Shown: one piece after another, positions 10,450 through 19,986 of the stretch
Layout of the letters: each line of letters opens with the position of its first letter
How positions within the stretch are numbered: the first letter of the stretch is position 1
DNA from: Burkholderiaceae bacterium
Lineage (GTDB): Bacteria > Pseudomonadota > Gammaproteobacteria > Burkholderiales > Burkholderiaceae_E
Assembly: GCA_023383035.1 (NCBI GenBank)
Contig: JAHDYE010000001.1
Coordinates: forward strand, 1-47,010
Reading direction: 5' to 3'
Length of the DNA: 47,010 nucleotides
Made by a program: the position numbers and the translations under genes
The notes under the pieces: generated by a model
The model's input: only the letters and a program-made list of their open reading frames with translations
What the model was told of the DNA's origin: nothing
The model's database searches: none

Positions 10450-11430
10450 TTATGACGACCGCCCCATTGCGCGCAATACCGCGTCGATGACATCGTCCTT
10501 GCCCGGAGCGAATGCCTTCTCCAGCGAGGAGCCCGCCGGAACGGGGGCGAACGGGGCACCGACGCGAAGAATCGGGCTGTCGAGATAGTCGAACGCCGCC
10601 TCCTGCACCTGGGCCGCGATCTCGCCACCCGCGCCGCCGGTCTGCACCGCTTCATGGGCAATGACCAGCCGTCCCGTCTTGCGCACCGAAGCCGCGATGG
10701 TGTCCAGGTCGAGCGGGCAGAGGCTGCGTGGGTCGACCACCTCGACCGAAATGCCTTGCGCCGCCAGCTGTTCCGCCGCTTCCAGGGCCGCACCCACCAT
10801 ACGCGAAAGCGCAAGAACGGTGACGTCCTTGCCGCTGCGCTTCACGTCGGCAAGACCGAGCGGCACGACGTGCTCACCGTCCGGCACCTCGCCCTTGGAC
10901 CAGTAGAGCGCGCGATGCTCGATGAACAGCACGGGGCCGTCGTCGCGCACGGCCGCCTTCAGCAGCCCCTTGGCGTCGGCGGGGTTCGACGGGATCGCCA
11001 CCTTCAACCCCGGCACGTGCATGAACCACGACTCGAGGCTTTGCGAGTGATGCGCACCGCTTGCACCTGCGATGCCGCCCTGCGCCCTCACCGTGAGCGG
11101 CACGCGCAGCTGGCCTCCGGACATGTAGTGCAGCTTCGCCGCGTGGTTCACCAGCTGGTCCATGGCCAGGGTGATGAAATCGATGAACATCACCTCGACC
11201 ACCGGACGCATGCCGAGCGCCGCCGCGCCGGTTGCCATGCCCATGACCGTGCTCTCGCTGATGGGCGTGTTGAGGATGCGGCTTTCGCCGAACGCATCCG
11301 TCAGACCCTTGGTGGCGCCGAACGGCCCGCCCATGGTGACGTCCTCGCCCAGCACGTACACCGAGTCGTCGCGCGCCATCTCTTCCTGCAGGCCGCTTCG
11401 AATCGCTTCCAGATAGCTCAGTTGCGGCAT
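10450..11430 (-). CDS. 2-oxoacid (pyruvate/acetoin-type) dehydrogenase E1 beta subunit, copy 2
   Basis: start MPQLSYLEAIRSGLQEEMARDDSVYVLGEDV at 11430; PISESTV, DPRSLCPLDLDTI. Confidence 0.92.
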   Translation of the reverse strand: MPQLSYLEAIRSGLQEEMARDDSVYVLGEDVTMGGPFGATKGLTDAFGESRILNTPISESTVMGMATGAAALGMRPVVEVMFIDFITLAMDQLVNHAAKLHYMSGGQLRVPLTVRAQGGIAGASGAHHSQSLESWFMHVPGLKVAIPSNPADAKGLLKAAVRDDGPVLFIEHRALYWSKGEVPDGEHVVPLGLADVKRSGKDVTVLALSRMVGAALEAAEQLAAQGISVEVVDPRSLCPLDLDTIAASVRKTGRLVIAHEAVQTGGAGGEIAAQVQEAAFDYLDSPILRVGAPFAPVPAGSSLEKAFAPGKDDVIDAVLRAMGRSS

Positions 11431-11431
11431 C

Positions 11432-12442
11432 TCACTCCCCGGCGAACACTTGAGAGGTGACTTCCCCGTCCGCTGGCCACGGTGCGGCCAGTGCCGCCTC
11501 GGCAGCGGCCGCCACCGCTTCGCGCGCCTCCCGCTCGATGTCCGCCGCCTGCCTTTCGGAGCAGATGCCTTCGCTGGACAGATGACGCACGAAACGTGCG
11601 ATGGGATCTTTCGCTTTCCACTCGGCCTGTTCGGCCTGTTCGCGATACTTCGCCCCGTCGCCCTCGTAGTGCCCACGCAGGCGATAGGTGATGCACTCCA
11701 CGAAGGAAGGGCCCTCGCCTGCGCGTGCCCGCGTAACCGACTCCTCGACGGCGGCCCGCACGGCCAGGACATCGTTGCCATCGACGATCACGTTGGGCAT
11801 GCCATAGGTCTTGGCGTAGTTCGCGAGGCGATCGACCAACGTGTGCGCCGACAGCGGAGTGAACTCCGCGTAGCCGTTGTTCTCGCAGACGAAGACGACG
11901 GGCAGCTTCCAGAGGGCCGCGATATTGAGCGACTCGTGGAACACGCCGGTCTGGCCGGCGCCGTCGCCGAAGAACACGACCGATACCTGGCCTTTGCCGG
12001 CCTCCCGGCACACCAGCCCGCCCCCCAGGGCCAGCGGGATGCATCCGCCGACCACTCCGGTGGCGGTGACGAACCCTGCGTCACGCGCGACCAGGTGCAT
12101 CGAACCGCCCTTGCCGCGGCACAGGCCGGTGACGCGCCCCGCCAGCTCGGCCAATACGCCGCGAATGTCCGCCCCTTTCGCGATGATGTGCGGATGGGCA
12201 CGATGCCCGCCGAACACGTAGTCGTCCCTGGACAGGACGCTGCATGCGCCGACCGAGCTGCCCTCCTGGCCGATGCCGAGATGCAGCAGCCCCTCGAGCT
12301 GCGCCTTGGCATAGAGTTCCGATACCTTTTCCTCGAAGGCACGCACCGTCCACATCGTGCGCAGTATTTCGAGGTGTTGCTCCTTCATCTTCGCCTCGGG
12401 TTTCTTCCCGGATGCGTTCGTCCTGGCCGAAGCAGCAGCCAT
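11432..12442 (-). CDS. 2-oxoacid (pyruvate/acetoin-type) dehydrogenase E1 alpha subunit, copy 2
   Basis: ThDP motif FFGDGAGQTGVFHESLNIAALWKLPVVFVCENN; start uncertain (12442 or 12388). Confidence 0.91.
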   Translation of the reverse strand: MAAASARTNASGKKPEAKMKEQHLEILRTMWTVRAFEEKVSELYAKAQLEGLLHLGIGQEGSSVGACSVLSRDDYVFGGHRAHPHIIAKGADIRGVLAELAGRVTGLCRGKGGSMHLVARDAGFVTATGVVGGCIPLALGGGLVCREAGKGQVSVVFFGDGAGQTGVFHESLNIAALWKLPVVFVCENNGYAEFTPLSAHTLVDRLANYAKTYGMPNVIVDGNDVLAVRAAVEESVTRARAGEGPSFVECITYRLRGHYEGDGAKYREQAEQAEWKAKDPIARFVRHLSSEGICSERQAADIEREAREAVAAAAEAALAAPWPADGEVTSQVFAGE

Positions 12443-12542
12443 CGTCGTCCCTGTCGTGGTTCGGTATCTGGATGGGGGCCGACGGCCGCGGGACACGCCC
12501 GGCGGCCGTCAGGGAGCCTGATCGACGCGCGCCTGGCGTCGC

Positions 12543-14309
12543 CTACTGCCTGGCCGCGGCGGCGCTGGCGCGCAGATCGCTCGTCTTTCCGTGATCCACC
12601 TTCAGGGTCTGCGGATCGATCACGACTCCGTAGACATCCCTCGCCGCCTGCAGTGACACCAGTTCGTTCTCCACGTCTTCACGAACCATTTCCGGATCCC
12701 GCTCCCAGGGGCTTCCCACCCCGCCGCCGCCGGAAGAGCGCTTGTCGATGACGTCGCCGTGCTTCATCTGCACCAGGCGATGCGGCTTGAGCCGAATCTC
12801 TTCGTCGCCGCGTTGAATGAAGGTGCGACACTGCGGCACCGGCTCGCCGCCCAGGGCGCCGAAACCCTGGATTTCGTCGCCGTCGGAGCTCCCGGTGGCG
12901 ATGACGCCATCGCTGCCCTCGTTGACCGCGATCCACTGGATTCCCGGTCCGCCGCGCCACCGGCCCGCGCCGGTGAAATCGGGCACGAGCTCGTACTTCT
13001 CCATCCGCCACGGAAGCCGGATTTCCATTTCCTCCACGTCGCCGCGGTTGACGGCACCGAGCGCGGTCATGCAACTCACGCCCTGGTAGCCGTCGTAGCC
13101 CCAGACCGCGCCGGCGCTGCCGTCGTAGTCGAAGGAAGTCCGCACGTAACGCTCACCGGTACGCGGATCGGTGCTGGAAACGTAGTCGCCCCGGTGCTTG
13201 CCCCAGGCGGCTACGGCGCGTTCGGGCCTTGCCTGGGCAAGCGCCTGCAGGACCGCTTCCATGACCTGGATGCCCACGTTCACCGGCGATGCACCCACCG
13301 TGGCCGGATACTGGCAGTTGACGACCAGCCCCGCCGGCGCGACGACCTTGATCGGGCGCATCGTGCCTTCGTTGTGGTAGTCGGCGAGCGCCGGATCGAA
13401 AGTGAGGATGGTGGCTGCGATCGCGTTGCCGTAGGTGGCCGCGTAGATCGCGTTGATGAAGCCCTTGCGCTGCGCGTCGCTTTCGGAGAAGTCGAGCGTG
13501 ATCTCGTCGTCCTTCACGGTCACCGTGCAGCGCACCCACACCGGCACGTCCAGTTCCGTGCCGTCGTCGTCGGTTGCGGCGGCCCCCTTGTAGACCCCGT
13601 CCGGAATCTTGCGGATCTCTTCGCGCACGGCCTTCTCGGTGCGCTGCGTCATCTGTTCGACGCAGGCGAGCACCTTCTCCTTGCCATAGTGATCGAGCAG
13701 CGCCGCGATGCGCTGATCGGCCCGTCTGGTGGCGGCGAGCATGGCGTAGTTGTCGATGCGCACGCCTTCGGGGAAACGCACGTTGTTCCAGATCAGGTCG
13801 AAGATGTCGGTGCGCTCGACGCCCTTCTCGACCACCTTGGTCGGCGGGATGCAGATGCCTTCCGAATGGATGTCGAAGCCGTTGGGGAAGTAGCCGCCCG
13901 GATAGGCGCCACCGGTGTCCTGCTGGTGGGCGCGGGCCAATGTGAAGAACAGCAGCTCGCCCTTGTGGAAGATCGGCCGCAGGAATGCCCAGTCGGGCAG
14001 ATGGCAGCAATGCCCGCCGTGGTACGGGTCGTTGGTCAGGAACACGTCGCCCGGATGGATGTTGCCGCCGAACTTCGCGACCAGGTCGCGCACGGCGAAG
14101 CCGGTACCGAGGAACTGCACGGGCAGCCCGACCGGCACGGCAACGGTTCTGCCCTGTGCATCCCAGATCCCCACCGAGACGTCGTGCAGCTGGCTGATGA
14201 GGAAGTTCTGCGAAGTGCGGTCGATCACGTAGCGCATCTCCCGGCAGATGCTCTGCATGGAGTGCCAGACCGTCGCGACGGTGGTCGGATCGATGTCGAG
14301 TTTGTTCAT
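12543..14309 (-). CDS. Hydantoinase B/oxoprolinase family protein (beta-type subunit)
   Basis: HPGDVFLTNDPYHGGHCCHLPD, GGAYPGGYFPNGFDIHSEGI, C-terminal GGGGVGSPWERDPE. Confidence 0.9.
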   Translation of the reverse strand: MNKLDIDPTTVATVWHSMQSICREMRYVIDRTSQNFLISQLHDVSVGIWDAQGRTVAVPVGLPVQFLGTGFAVRDLVAKFGGNIHPGDVFLTNDPYHGGHCCHLPDWAFLRPIFHKGELLFFTLARAHQQDTGGAYPGGYFPNGFDIHSEGICIPPTKVVEKGVERTDIFDLIWNNVRFPEGVRIDNYAMLAATRRADQRIAALLDHYGKEKVLACVEQMTQRTEKAVREEIRKIPDGVYKGAAATDDDGTELDVPVWVRCTVTVKDDEITLDFSESDAQRKGFINAIYAATYGNAIAATILTFDPALADYHNEGTMRPIKVVAPAGLVVNCQYPATVGASPVNVGIQVMEAVLQALAQARPERAVAAWGKHRGDYVSSTDPRTGERYVRTSFDYDGSAGAVWGYDGYQGVSCMTALGAVNRGDVEEMEIRLPWRMEKYELVPDFTGAGRWRGGPGIQWIAVNEGSDGVIATGSSDGDEIQGFGALGGEPVPQCRTFIQRGDEEIRLKPHRLVQMKHGDVIDKRSSGGGGVGSPWERDPEMVREDVENELVSLQAARDVYGVVIDPQTLKVDHGKTSDLRASAAAARQ

Positions 14310-14335
14310 GGGTTTCTCCTCACTGAATTTGCCGG

Positions 14336-16402
14336 TCATGCAGCGGTGAGCACGTAGTTCTTGTACTTGTCCACCGTGCAGGTGAACCCCGTGGGCACCA
14401 CCACCGTCATCGTGGGCTCCTCGACGATGGCGGGCCCGGCGAACCGGTCGCCAGCGCGGATCCGGTCACCGTCATAGACCGGCGTATCGATGTCCTTCCC
14501 CTCGAAGCGGGCGCGCCGGGTGCGCTTGAGCGCACCGGACGCATCGCCATTGCCGGCTTCCACGCCCTTGAGCTGGAAGGGAGCCTTGCGTACCGTGGCC
14601 TTGACGCGCAATGCCAAGATCTCCGCGCCCTTCCAGGGCATGGAGAAGGCGTAGAGCTTTTCGTGCTTCTGCGTGAAGGCCTGCACGGCCGCCTCGATCT
14701 CGGCGCTCGTGATCTCGCCGCCCTTCACTTCCGTCTCGACCTCGTGGAACTGGCCGATATAGCGCATGTCCGCCGTACGGCTCAGCGTGACATCGCCCCT
14801 CGCGATGCCCATCTTGCGGAAGCTGTCGACGGCTTCGGCTTCCATGTCCTCGTACAGCTCGTTGATGCGCTCGGGAATGGCGTTCGCTGCCCGCACCACG
14901 TGCGAACGGACGTAGTCCTCTCCCGGATCCATCGCGAACATGCCGAAGGCGCTGAACAGCCCTGCCACCTGCGGAATCACGACCGTATCCAGACCCAGGC
15001 TCTTGGCAATGAAGCCGCCATGCGTGGGGCCACCACCGCCGGCTGCGACCAGAACGCTCTCGCGCACGTCGTGGCCGCGCTTGGTCGAAACCTCGGTGAT
15101 CAGGTCGGCCATGCTCGCGTTGACCGTCGTGAACATGGCTTCCGCGGTATCGATCGCGTCGCGCTTCAGGTGCTCGGCGATCCCTTTCATCGCGTTCCTG
15201 GATGCCGCCAGATCGAGCTTGATGTCGCCGCCCAGGAAGTAGTCGTGCGGGATGTACCCCAGCAGCACGTCCGCGTCGGTGACCGTGGGCCGGTCGCCCT
15301 TGCCGTAGCATGCCGGCCCGGGATCCGCACCCGCGCTCTGCGGGCCGACCTTCAGCAGCCCCAGGGAGTCGATGTCGCCGATACTGCCTCCGCCCGCACC
15401 GATGGTTTCGATCTCGACCATCTTGATCGCAACGCGCTGGTCCCCGCCCCAGCTTTCGGTGGTGGTCGGGATCTCGCGGTCCTGGATCAGGCACACATCG
15501 AAGCTGGTGCCGCCCATGTCGACCGAAATGAGATCGCGCTTGCCCAGCATGTCGCCCAGGTAGACCGCGCCCGAAGGCGCGGCCGCGGGACCGGAGTGCA
15601 GCAGGTAAACCGCCTTGTCGATGCACTTCTCGACGGTCTGCACCAGGCCGTTCGCCTGCATCATCAGCAGGTTGCCGGCAAACTCGCACTCCTTCAGGCG
15701 CTGCTGCAGATTGGTGAGGTAGTTCGCCACGGCGGGACCCACGTAAGCGCCGACCATGGTGGTGTTGAAGCGCTCGAACTCCCGCCAGATCGGCAGGGTG
15801 TCGCTCGAGGTCGTGACATACATGTCCGGCGCGATCTCCTTCACCAGCGCCGCGGTACGCCGCTCATGGTCCGGATTGATGTACGAGTGCAGATAGCAGA
15901 CGGCCACGGCTTGCACGCCGTCGTTCCTGAATTTCGCTACGGCGTCGACCACCTCCTGTTCATTGAGCGGGGTGGCGACCGTTCCGTCGTAGAGCACGCG
16001 CTCGTCGACCCCGATACGGCGCGAGCGCGGCACCAGCGGGCGATTCGGCGGAATGAACACGTTGTAGAGCGAAATGTTCACGGGCTTGATGCCACGCCGG
16101 ATCTCCACGATGTCGCGGAAGTTCTTCGTGGTCAGCATCCCGGTTTTCGCACCGCGTCCGGTGAGGAGGATGTTCGTCGCCAGCGTCGTGCCGTGGATCA
16201 GTACGCTGACGCTGCCGAGAAACTCCTGCAGCGACTGGCCGTAGCCCTTGGCCGCCTTCTGCATGGCATTCATGAAACCGTCGGACGGATAGTTCGGCGT
16301 GGTCGATGCCTTGAACTGCCGCAATACGCCCGTTTCATCCATGACCAGGCAGTCGGTGAACGTACCCCCGACGTCAACGCATACGCGCTTCTTGCCCTGC
16401 AT
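14336..16402 (-). CDS. Hydantoinase A/oxoprolinase family protein (alpha-type subunit)
   Basis: VDVGGTFTDCLV phosphate-binding motif, SVDMGGTSFDVCLI; start MQGKKRVCVDVG at 16402. Confidence 0.9.
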   Translation of the reverse strand: MQGKKRVCVDVGGTFTDCLVMDETGVLRQFKASTTPNYPSDGFMNAMQKAAKGYGQSLQEFLGSVSVLIHGTTLATNILLTGRGAKTGMLTTKNFRDIVEIRRGIKPVNISLYNVFIPPNRPLVPRSRRIGVDERVLYDGTVATPLNEQEVVDAVAKFRNDGVQAVAVCYLHSYINPDHERRTAALVKEIAPDMYVTTSSDTLPIWREFERFNTTMVGAYVGPAVANYLTNLQQRLKECEFAGNLLMMQANGLVQTVEKCIDKAVYLLHSGPAAAPSGAVYLGDMLGKRDLISVDMGGTSFDVCLIQDREIPTTTESWGGDQRVAIKMVEIETIGAGGGSIGDIDSLGLLKVGPQSAGADPGPACYGKGDRPTVTDADVLLGYIPHDYFLGGDIKLDLAASRNAMKGIAEHLKRDAIDTAEAMFTTVNASMADLITEVSTKRGHDVRESVLVAAGGGGPTHGGFIAKSLGLDTVVIPQVAGLFSAFGMFAMDPGEDYVRSHVVRAANAIPERINELYEDMEAEAVDSFRKMGIARGDVTLSRTADMRYIGQFHEVETEVKGGEITSAEIEAAVQAFTQKHEKLYAFSMPWKGAEILALRVKATVRKAPFQLKGVEAGNGDASGALKRTRRARFEGKDIDTPVYDGDRIRAGDRFAGPAIVEEPTMTVVVPTGFTCTVDKYKNYVLTAA

Positions 16403-16703
16403 CGCTTCCTCCTGTCGCGTGTCGCTCTCGCGATTTCTCACGAGAACTGTTCTTCGATCGAACGATTCAAATAACGGCTGCGAAATTCGATGCCGTTTGG
16501 GTTCTCTCGGAAAATGAATTCGAAGACGGTGACCACCGTGCGCCGTCTCCACCGGTCCATTTGCAGGTCTCCTCGCCGTTCGCCCGCTCGTAGCGCATTT
16601 CACGCATCGTTTTCGTCGCGAACGCCGGGCGCCGGCCTAAGCGTGGAAACTTGTTGCTGGGCATGATCCCATCGCATGTGGTATAAATAAATCGAAGCGG
16701 CGT

Positions 16704-16716
16704 AATACGGCGTATT
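16704..16716. promoter_or_regulatory. Perfect palindrome AATACG-G-CGTATT, candidate LysR autoregulatory site
   Basis: 6-1-6 inverted repeat ending 6 bp upstream of the LysR ATG at 16723, in the divergent hyuA/lysR gap. Confidence 0.45.
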
Positions 16717-16722
16717 CCATTC

Positions 16723-17640
16723 ATGAATAAAGCGAAGAGCCTCAGGCTGAGAGACGTGGATCTCAACCTGCTGGTGACTTACCGGCAGCTGCTGCGCGAT
16801 CGACGCGTGTCTGCCGCGGCTCAATCTCTGGGTTTGTCGCAGCCCGCCGTGAGCAGCGCGCTCAATCGCCTGCGCAAGCTGGTCGGCGACGAATTGTTCG
16901 TGCGTACTTCGCGGGGGATGGAGCCGACGCCCTATGCCGAGCAGCTCGCCAAGCCGATCGACGAAGCCTTGCGTGCCATACAGGACGCACTCAACGAAGG
17001 CGCCTCGTTCGATCCGCTCTCGAGCGAGAGACAGTTCGTTCTTGCCGTGGCCGACGTCGGCGAGATCTACTTCCTACCGTCACTCATGGGCGCGGTCGGT
17101 GAGGCGGCTCCCGGCGTCAGGCTCAAGGCGGTGAGCAATCAGGACCCCGGAATGAAGGGGGACATGGAGGAAGGCAAGGTCGATCTGGCGATCGGCTTTC
17201 TACCCGAGCTGAAGACCGATATCTTCCAGCGCCGCCTGTTTCGGCAGCGCGATGTCTGCCTCTTTCGCCAGGGCCACCCGCTCGACGGCCGCAAGTTGAC
17301 GATCGAGGATTTCGCGCAGGCAGATCACGTCTTCGTCGACTTGGGTCGGGGTCACGGCATGGTCAACAGCGCGATCGAGCGTGTCGTCGGCCATCGCGCG
17401 GTCAAGCTTCGAGCGCCCCATTTCACGGCGCTCCCTTATTTGCTCCTGGAAGCGGATCTCGTCGTCACGATTCCGGAGAAGATCGCCAAGCGTCTGGCTT
17501 CCTACTTCCCGCTCTCGGTCGCAGACCATCCGATGGATTTGCCGGACTACCAGATCAATCTGTTCTGGCATGCCAAGTTCCACCACGAACCCGGCAATCA
17601 GTGGTTGCGCACACTCATCTACAACATGTTCTCCGAGTAG
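16723..17640 (+). CDS. LysR-family transcriptional regulator
   Basis: 305 aa; N-terminal wHTH LNLLVTYRQLLRDRRVSAAAQSLGLSQPAVSSALNRLRKLVGDELFVRT; divergent from hyuA. Confidence 0.94.
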   Translation: MNKAKSLRLRDVDLNLLVTYRQLLRDRRVSAAAQSLGLSQPAVSSALNRLRKLVGDELFVRTSRGMEPTPYAEQLAKPIDEALRAIQDALNEGASFDPLSSERQFVLAVADVGEIYFLPSLMGAVGEAAPGVRLKAVSNQDPGMKGDMEEGKVDLAIGFLPELKTDIFQRRLFRQRDVCLFRQGHPLDGRKLTIEDFAQADHVFVDLGRGHGMVNSAIERVVGHRAVKLRAPHFTALPYLLLEADLVVTIPEKIAKRLASYFPLSVADHPMDLPDYQINLFWHAKFHHEPGNQWLRTLIYNMFSE

Positions 17641-17811
17641 CGCTGCTCGGTTCGGTGCGGTTCGGCGAATCCGCATCGCATTGCCTACGTAACCGATCAC
17701 GATGTGGCACATCCAATGGGTGTCGCGTGCGGGCGCGCGCGCGTCATCCGCAGGTCGGCGTCACCGTTTACGCGGCGTTCAACCGGTGCTCGAGCTAGCG
17801 CCTCCGTTCCG

Positions 17812-17822
17812 CCACATTGTGG
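17812..17822. promoter_or_regulatory. Perfect palindrome CCACA-T-TGTGG, candidate IclR operator
   Basis: Same 11-mer (opposite strand) at 33849-33859, near the second IclR gene. Confidence 0.45.
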
Positions 17823-18019
17823 AAGCATAAATCGGCTTCCGGCCTTGCCAGTCTCTCGTGTCGTTTGCAAACTAGGACCGATCCACGGCTCCACACGACA
17901 GCACCACGGCTGCGGTTCACGGTTGCTGACGCAGCGACGCAGAGTTCGCCATCGCGCATGCCTTCCGAACGCCGACCAGCCTCCCCGACACACGAAATCG
18001 AACGCCGAAAGAGGCGCAT

Positions 18020-18811
18020 ATAGACAGCGCGAAAGAAACGGGCGGCCAAAGCAACCGGCAGGGTGTCAAGTCGGTTGAAGTCGCCGGTCGCATCCTCGAA
18101 GCCCTGGCGGCGCACCGGATCAGCGTCTCTCTGAAGGATCTCAGTCAGACGACCCGCCTGCCCGCCGCCAAGCTGCATCGATATCTGACCAGCTTGATCA
18201 GGACCCGCCTGGTGCAGCGGGATCCGCTCAGACGGCTCTACCAGCTTGGCGGCTTCGCCATGGAGCTCGGCGCGGCGGCGATGCATTCCTCCGACGCGAT
18301 GATCGATGCCGTGCGCAGGCAGCGCATGGTGCGAGATGCCGTCGATGAAACCGTGTCGCTGGTCATCTGGAGCAATAACGGGCCGATCGTGATCCACGTG
18401 GAGGAGAGCAGCCGCGCTGTGCTCATGACGGTGCGGCCAGGCACGTTGCTGCCGCTGTGCGCGAGCGCCGCCGGCATCGTGTTCGCCGCCTTCCTCGCCC
18501 CGCACCTGACCCGGGCACTCATAGCGGCCGAACTGGCATCGCCAGACAACGACCCAGCGCCGATCGTCAAGTCCACCGCCAAGCTGAACGACTTGCTGGG
18601 CAGAGTCAAGCGCGAGAGGTACATGGTGAACAGGGGCCATCTGCTACCGGGGGTGATGGCGGTTGCGAGCCCCTTGTTCGATCCTGGCGGCCGCCTCATC
18701 GGCGTGCTGTCGGTCATCGGGCGCGAAAGCCATCTCACGCCGGAACGCGAGCGCGACCTTATTGCCCATCTGCTGCGCATCGCCGGACACGAAGCCGCGA
18801 CAGCCAAATGA
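18020..18811 (+). CDS. IclR-family transcriptional regulator (no ATG/GTG/TTG start upstream of the HTH; possible ATA start)
   Basis: In-frame HTH upstream of the ORF-track start: VKSVEVAGRILEALAAHRISVSLKDLSQTTRLPAAKLHRYLTSLIRTRLVQRD, continuous with the 18194-18811 effector domain; frame open from 17930. Confidence 0.72.
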   Translation: MDSAKETGGQSNRQGVKSVEVAGRILEALAAHRISVSLKDLSQTTRLPAAKLHRYLTSLIRTRLVQRDPLRRLYQLGGFAMELGAAAMHSSDAMIDAVRRQRMVRDAVDETVSLVIWSNNGPIVIHVEESSRAVLMTVRPGTLLPLCASAAGIVFAAFLAPHLTRALIAAELASPDNDPAPIVKSTAKLNDLLGRVKRERYMVNRGHLLPGVMAVASPLFDPGGRLIGVLSVIGRESHLTPERERDLIAHLLRIAGHEAATAK

Positions 18812-18920
18812 GGGCCGGACGAATTATGAAATGCGAAACCCGTTGAGGCGAATCAGTTTGACGTCGTCGTCTCTGCGGCTCTGTAATGCCTCCCGCATCC
18901 ATGTTGCTGCAAGGTAGGTG

Positions 18921-19946
18921 ATGCCAAAGCTTCCGAAGTTCAAAGCGGCTGCCGTACAGGCGGCCCCGGCCTTCCTCGATACGCCCGCAACGATCGGGAA
19001 AGTCGGCCGGTACGTGCGCGAAGCTGCCGCAGCCGGCGCGTCCATCGTGGTATTCCCCGAGGTGTTCGTATCCGGCTATCCCTACTGGAACTGGCTGAAG
19101 AACCCGCTCGACGGCAGCGCCTGGTTCAAGCGCCTGTACTACAGCGCGATCGACGTGCCGGGCCCGGAAGTCGATGAGCTCTGCGGCCTTGCGAGCGAGA
19201 ACCGGATCCACATCGCCATCGGCGTCAACGAGCGCGGCGCGAAAAGCGTGGGCGCGATCTACAACACCAACCTGCTGATTTCGCCGGACAAGGGCTTGAT
19301 CAACAGGCAACGCAAGCTGGTGCCGACCTTCGCCGAAAAGCTGTCGTGGACCCCCGGCGACGCGCACGGCCTGCGCGTGTCGGAAACCGAGCTCGGCCCG
19401 GTCGGCATGCTGGCCTGCGGTGAAAACACCAATACGCTGGCGCGCTTCGCGCTGCTGGCCGAAGGCGAACTGCTCCACCTGGCCAATTTCGTGGCCTTCC
19501 CCTTCGTCGAGAACTACGACATGCCGGCTGCGATCAAGACCCGCATCGGCGCCCACTCGTTCGAGGGCAAGGTGTTCAGCATCGTGTCCTGCTCGGCCAT
19601 GTCTCAGGAAATCGTCGATGCCATCGCCGACTCCGAAGAGGAAAAGAAGCGGATGGCGGGCTCGCCCAATGCCTTCTCGGCCATCTTCGATCCGCACGGC
19701 GAGATCATCTCCGAGCCGCTGGTCGACGTCGAGGGCATCACCTATGCCGATATCGATCTCGAGCAATGCATCGCGCCCAAGCAGTATCACGACATTCTCG
19801 GCCACTACAACCGCTTCGACATCCTGAGCCTGCAGATCGACCGCACCGAGCGCTCCCCGGTGCGCTATGTCGGCGAGGCGAGCAAGCCCGCGGGTATCGC
19901 GGGGGCGGAGCAGGAAGCCGCGCCTTCCCTCGTCCCGAGCCGATAG
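18921..19946 (+). CDS. Nitrilase (carbon-nitrogen hydrolase family)
   Basis: Glu in VVFPEVFVSGYP, Lys in NRQRKLVPTFAEKLSW, Cys in MLACGENTNTLARFALLAEGE. Confidence 0.92.
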   Translation: MPKLPKFKAAAVQAAPAFLDTPATIGKVGRYVREAAAAGASIVVFPEVFVSGYPYWNWLKNPLDGSAWFKRLYYSAIDVPGPEVDELCGLASENRIHIAIGVNERGAKSVGAIYNTNLLISPDKGLINRQRKLVPTFAEKLSWTPGDAHGLRVSETELGPVGMLACGENTNTLARFALLAEGELLHLANFVAFPFVENYDMPAAIKTRIGAHSFEGKVFSIVSCSAMSQEIVDAIADSEEEKKRMAGSPNAFSAIFDPHGEIISEPLVDVEGITYADIDLEQCIAPKQYHDILGHYNRFDILSLQIDRTERSPVRYVGEASKPAGIAGAEQEAAPSLVPSR

Positions 19947-19986
19947 GGAATCTTCATCCAGGTTTCATCAAGCCGGAAGAACAATC

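Noticed and set aside
12759-14357. 532-aa plus-strand ORF opposite hyuB
   Set aside because: Shadow ORF rich in Arg/His/Asp; HyuB is on the other strand.
14663-16474. 603-aa plus-strand ORF opposite hyuA
   Set aside because: Shadow of HyuA, which has diagnostic VDVGGTFTD motifs.
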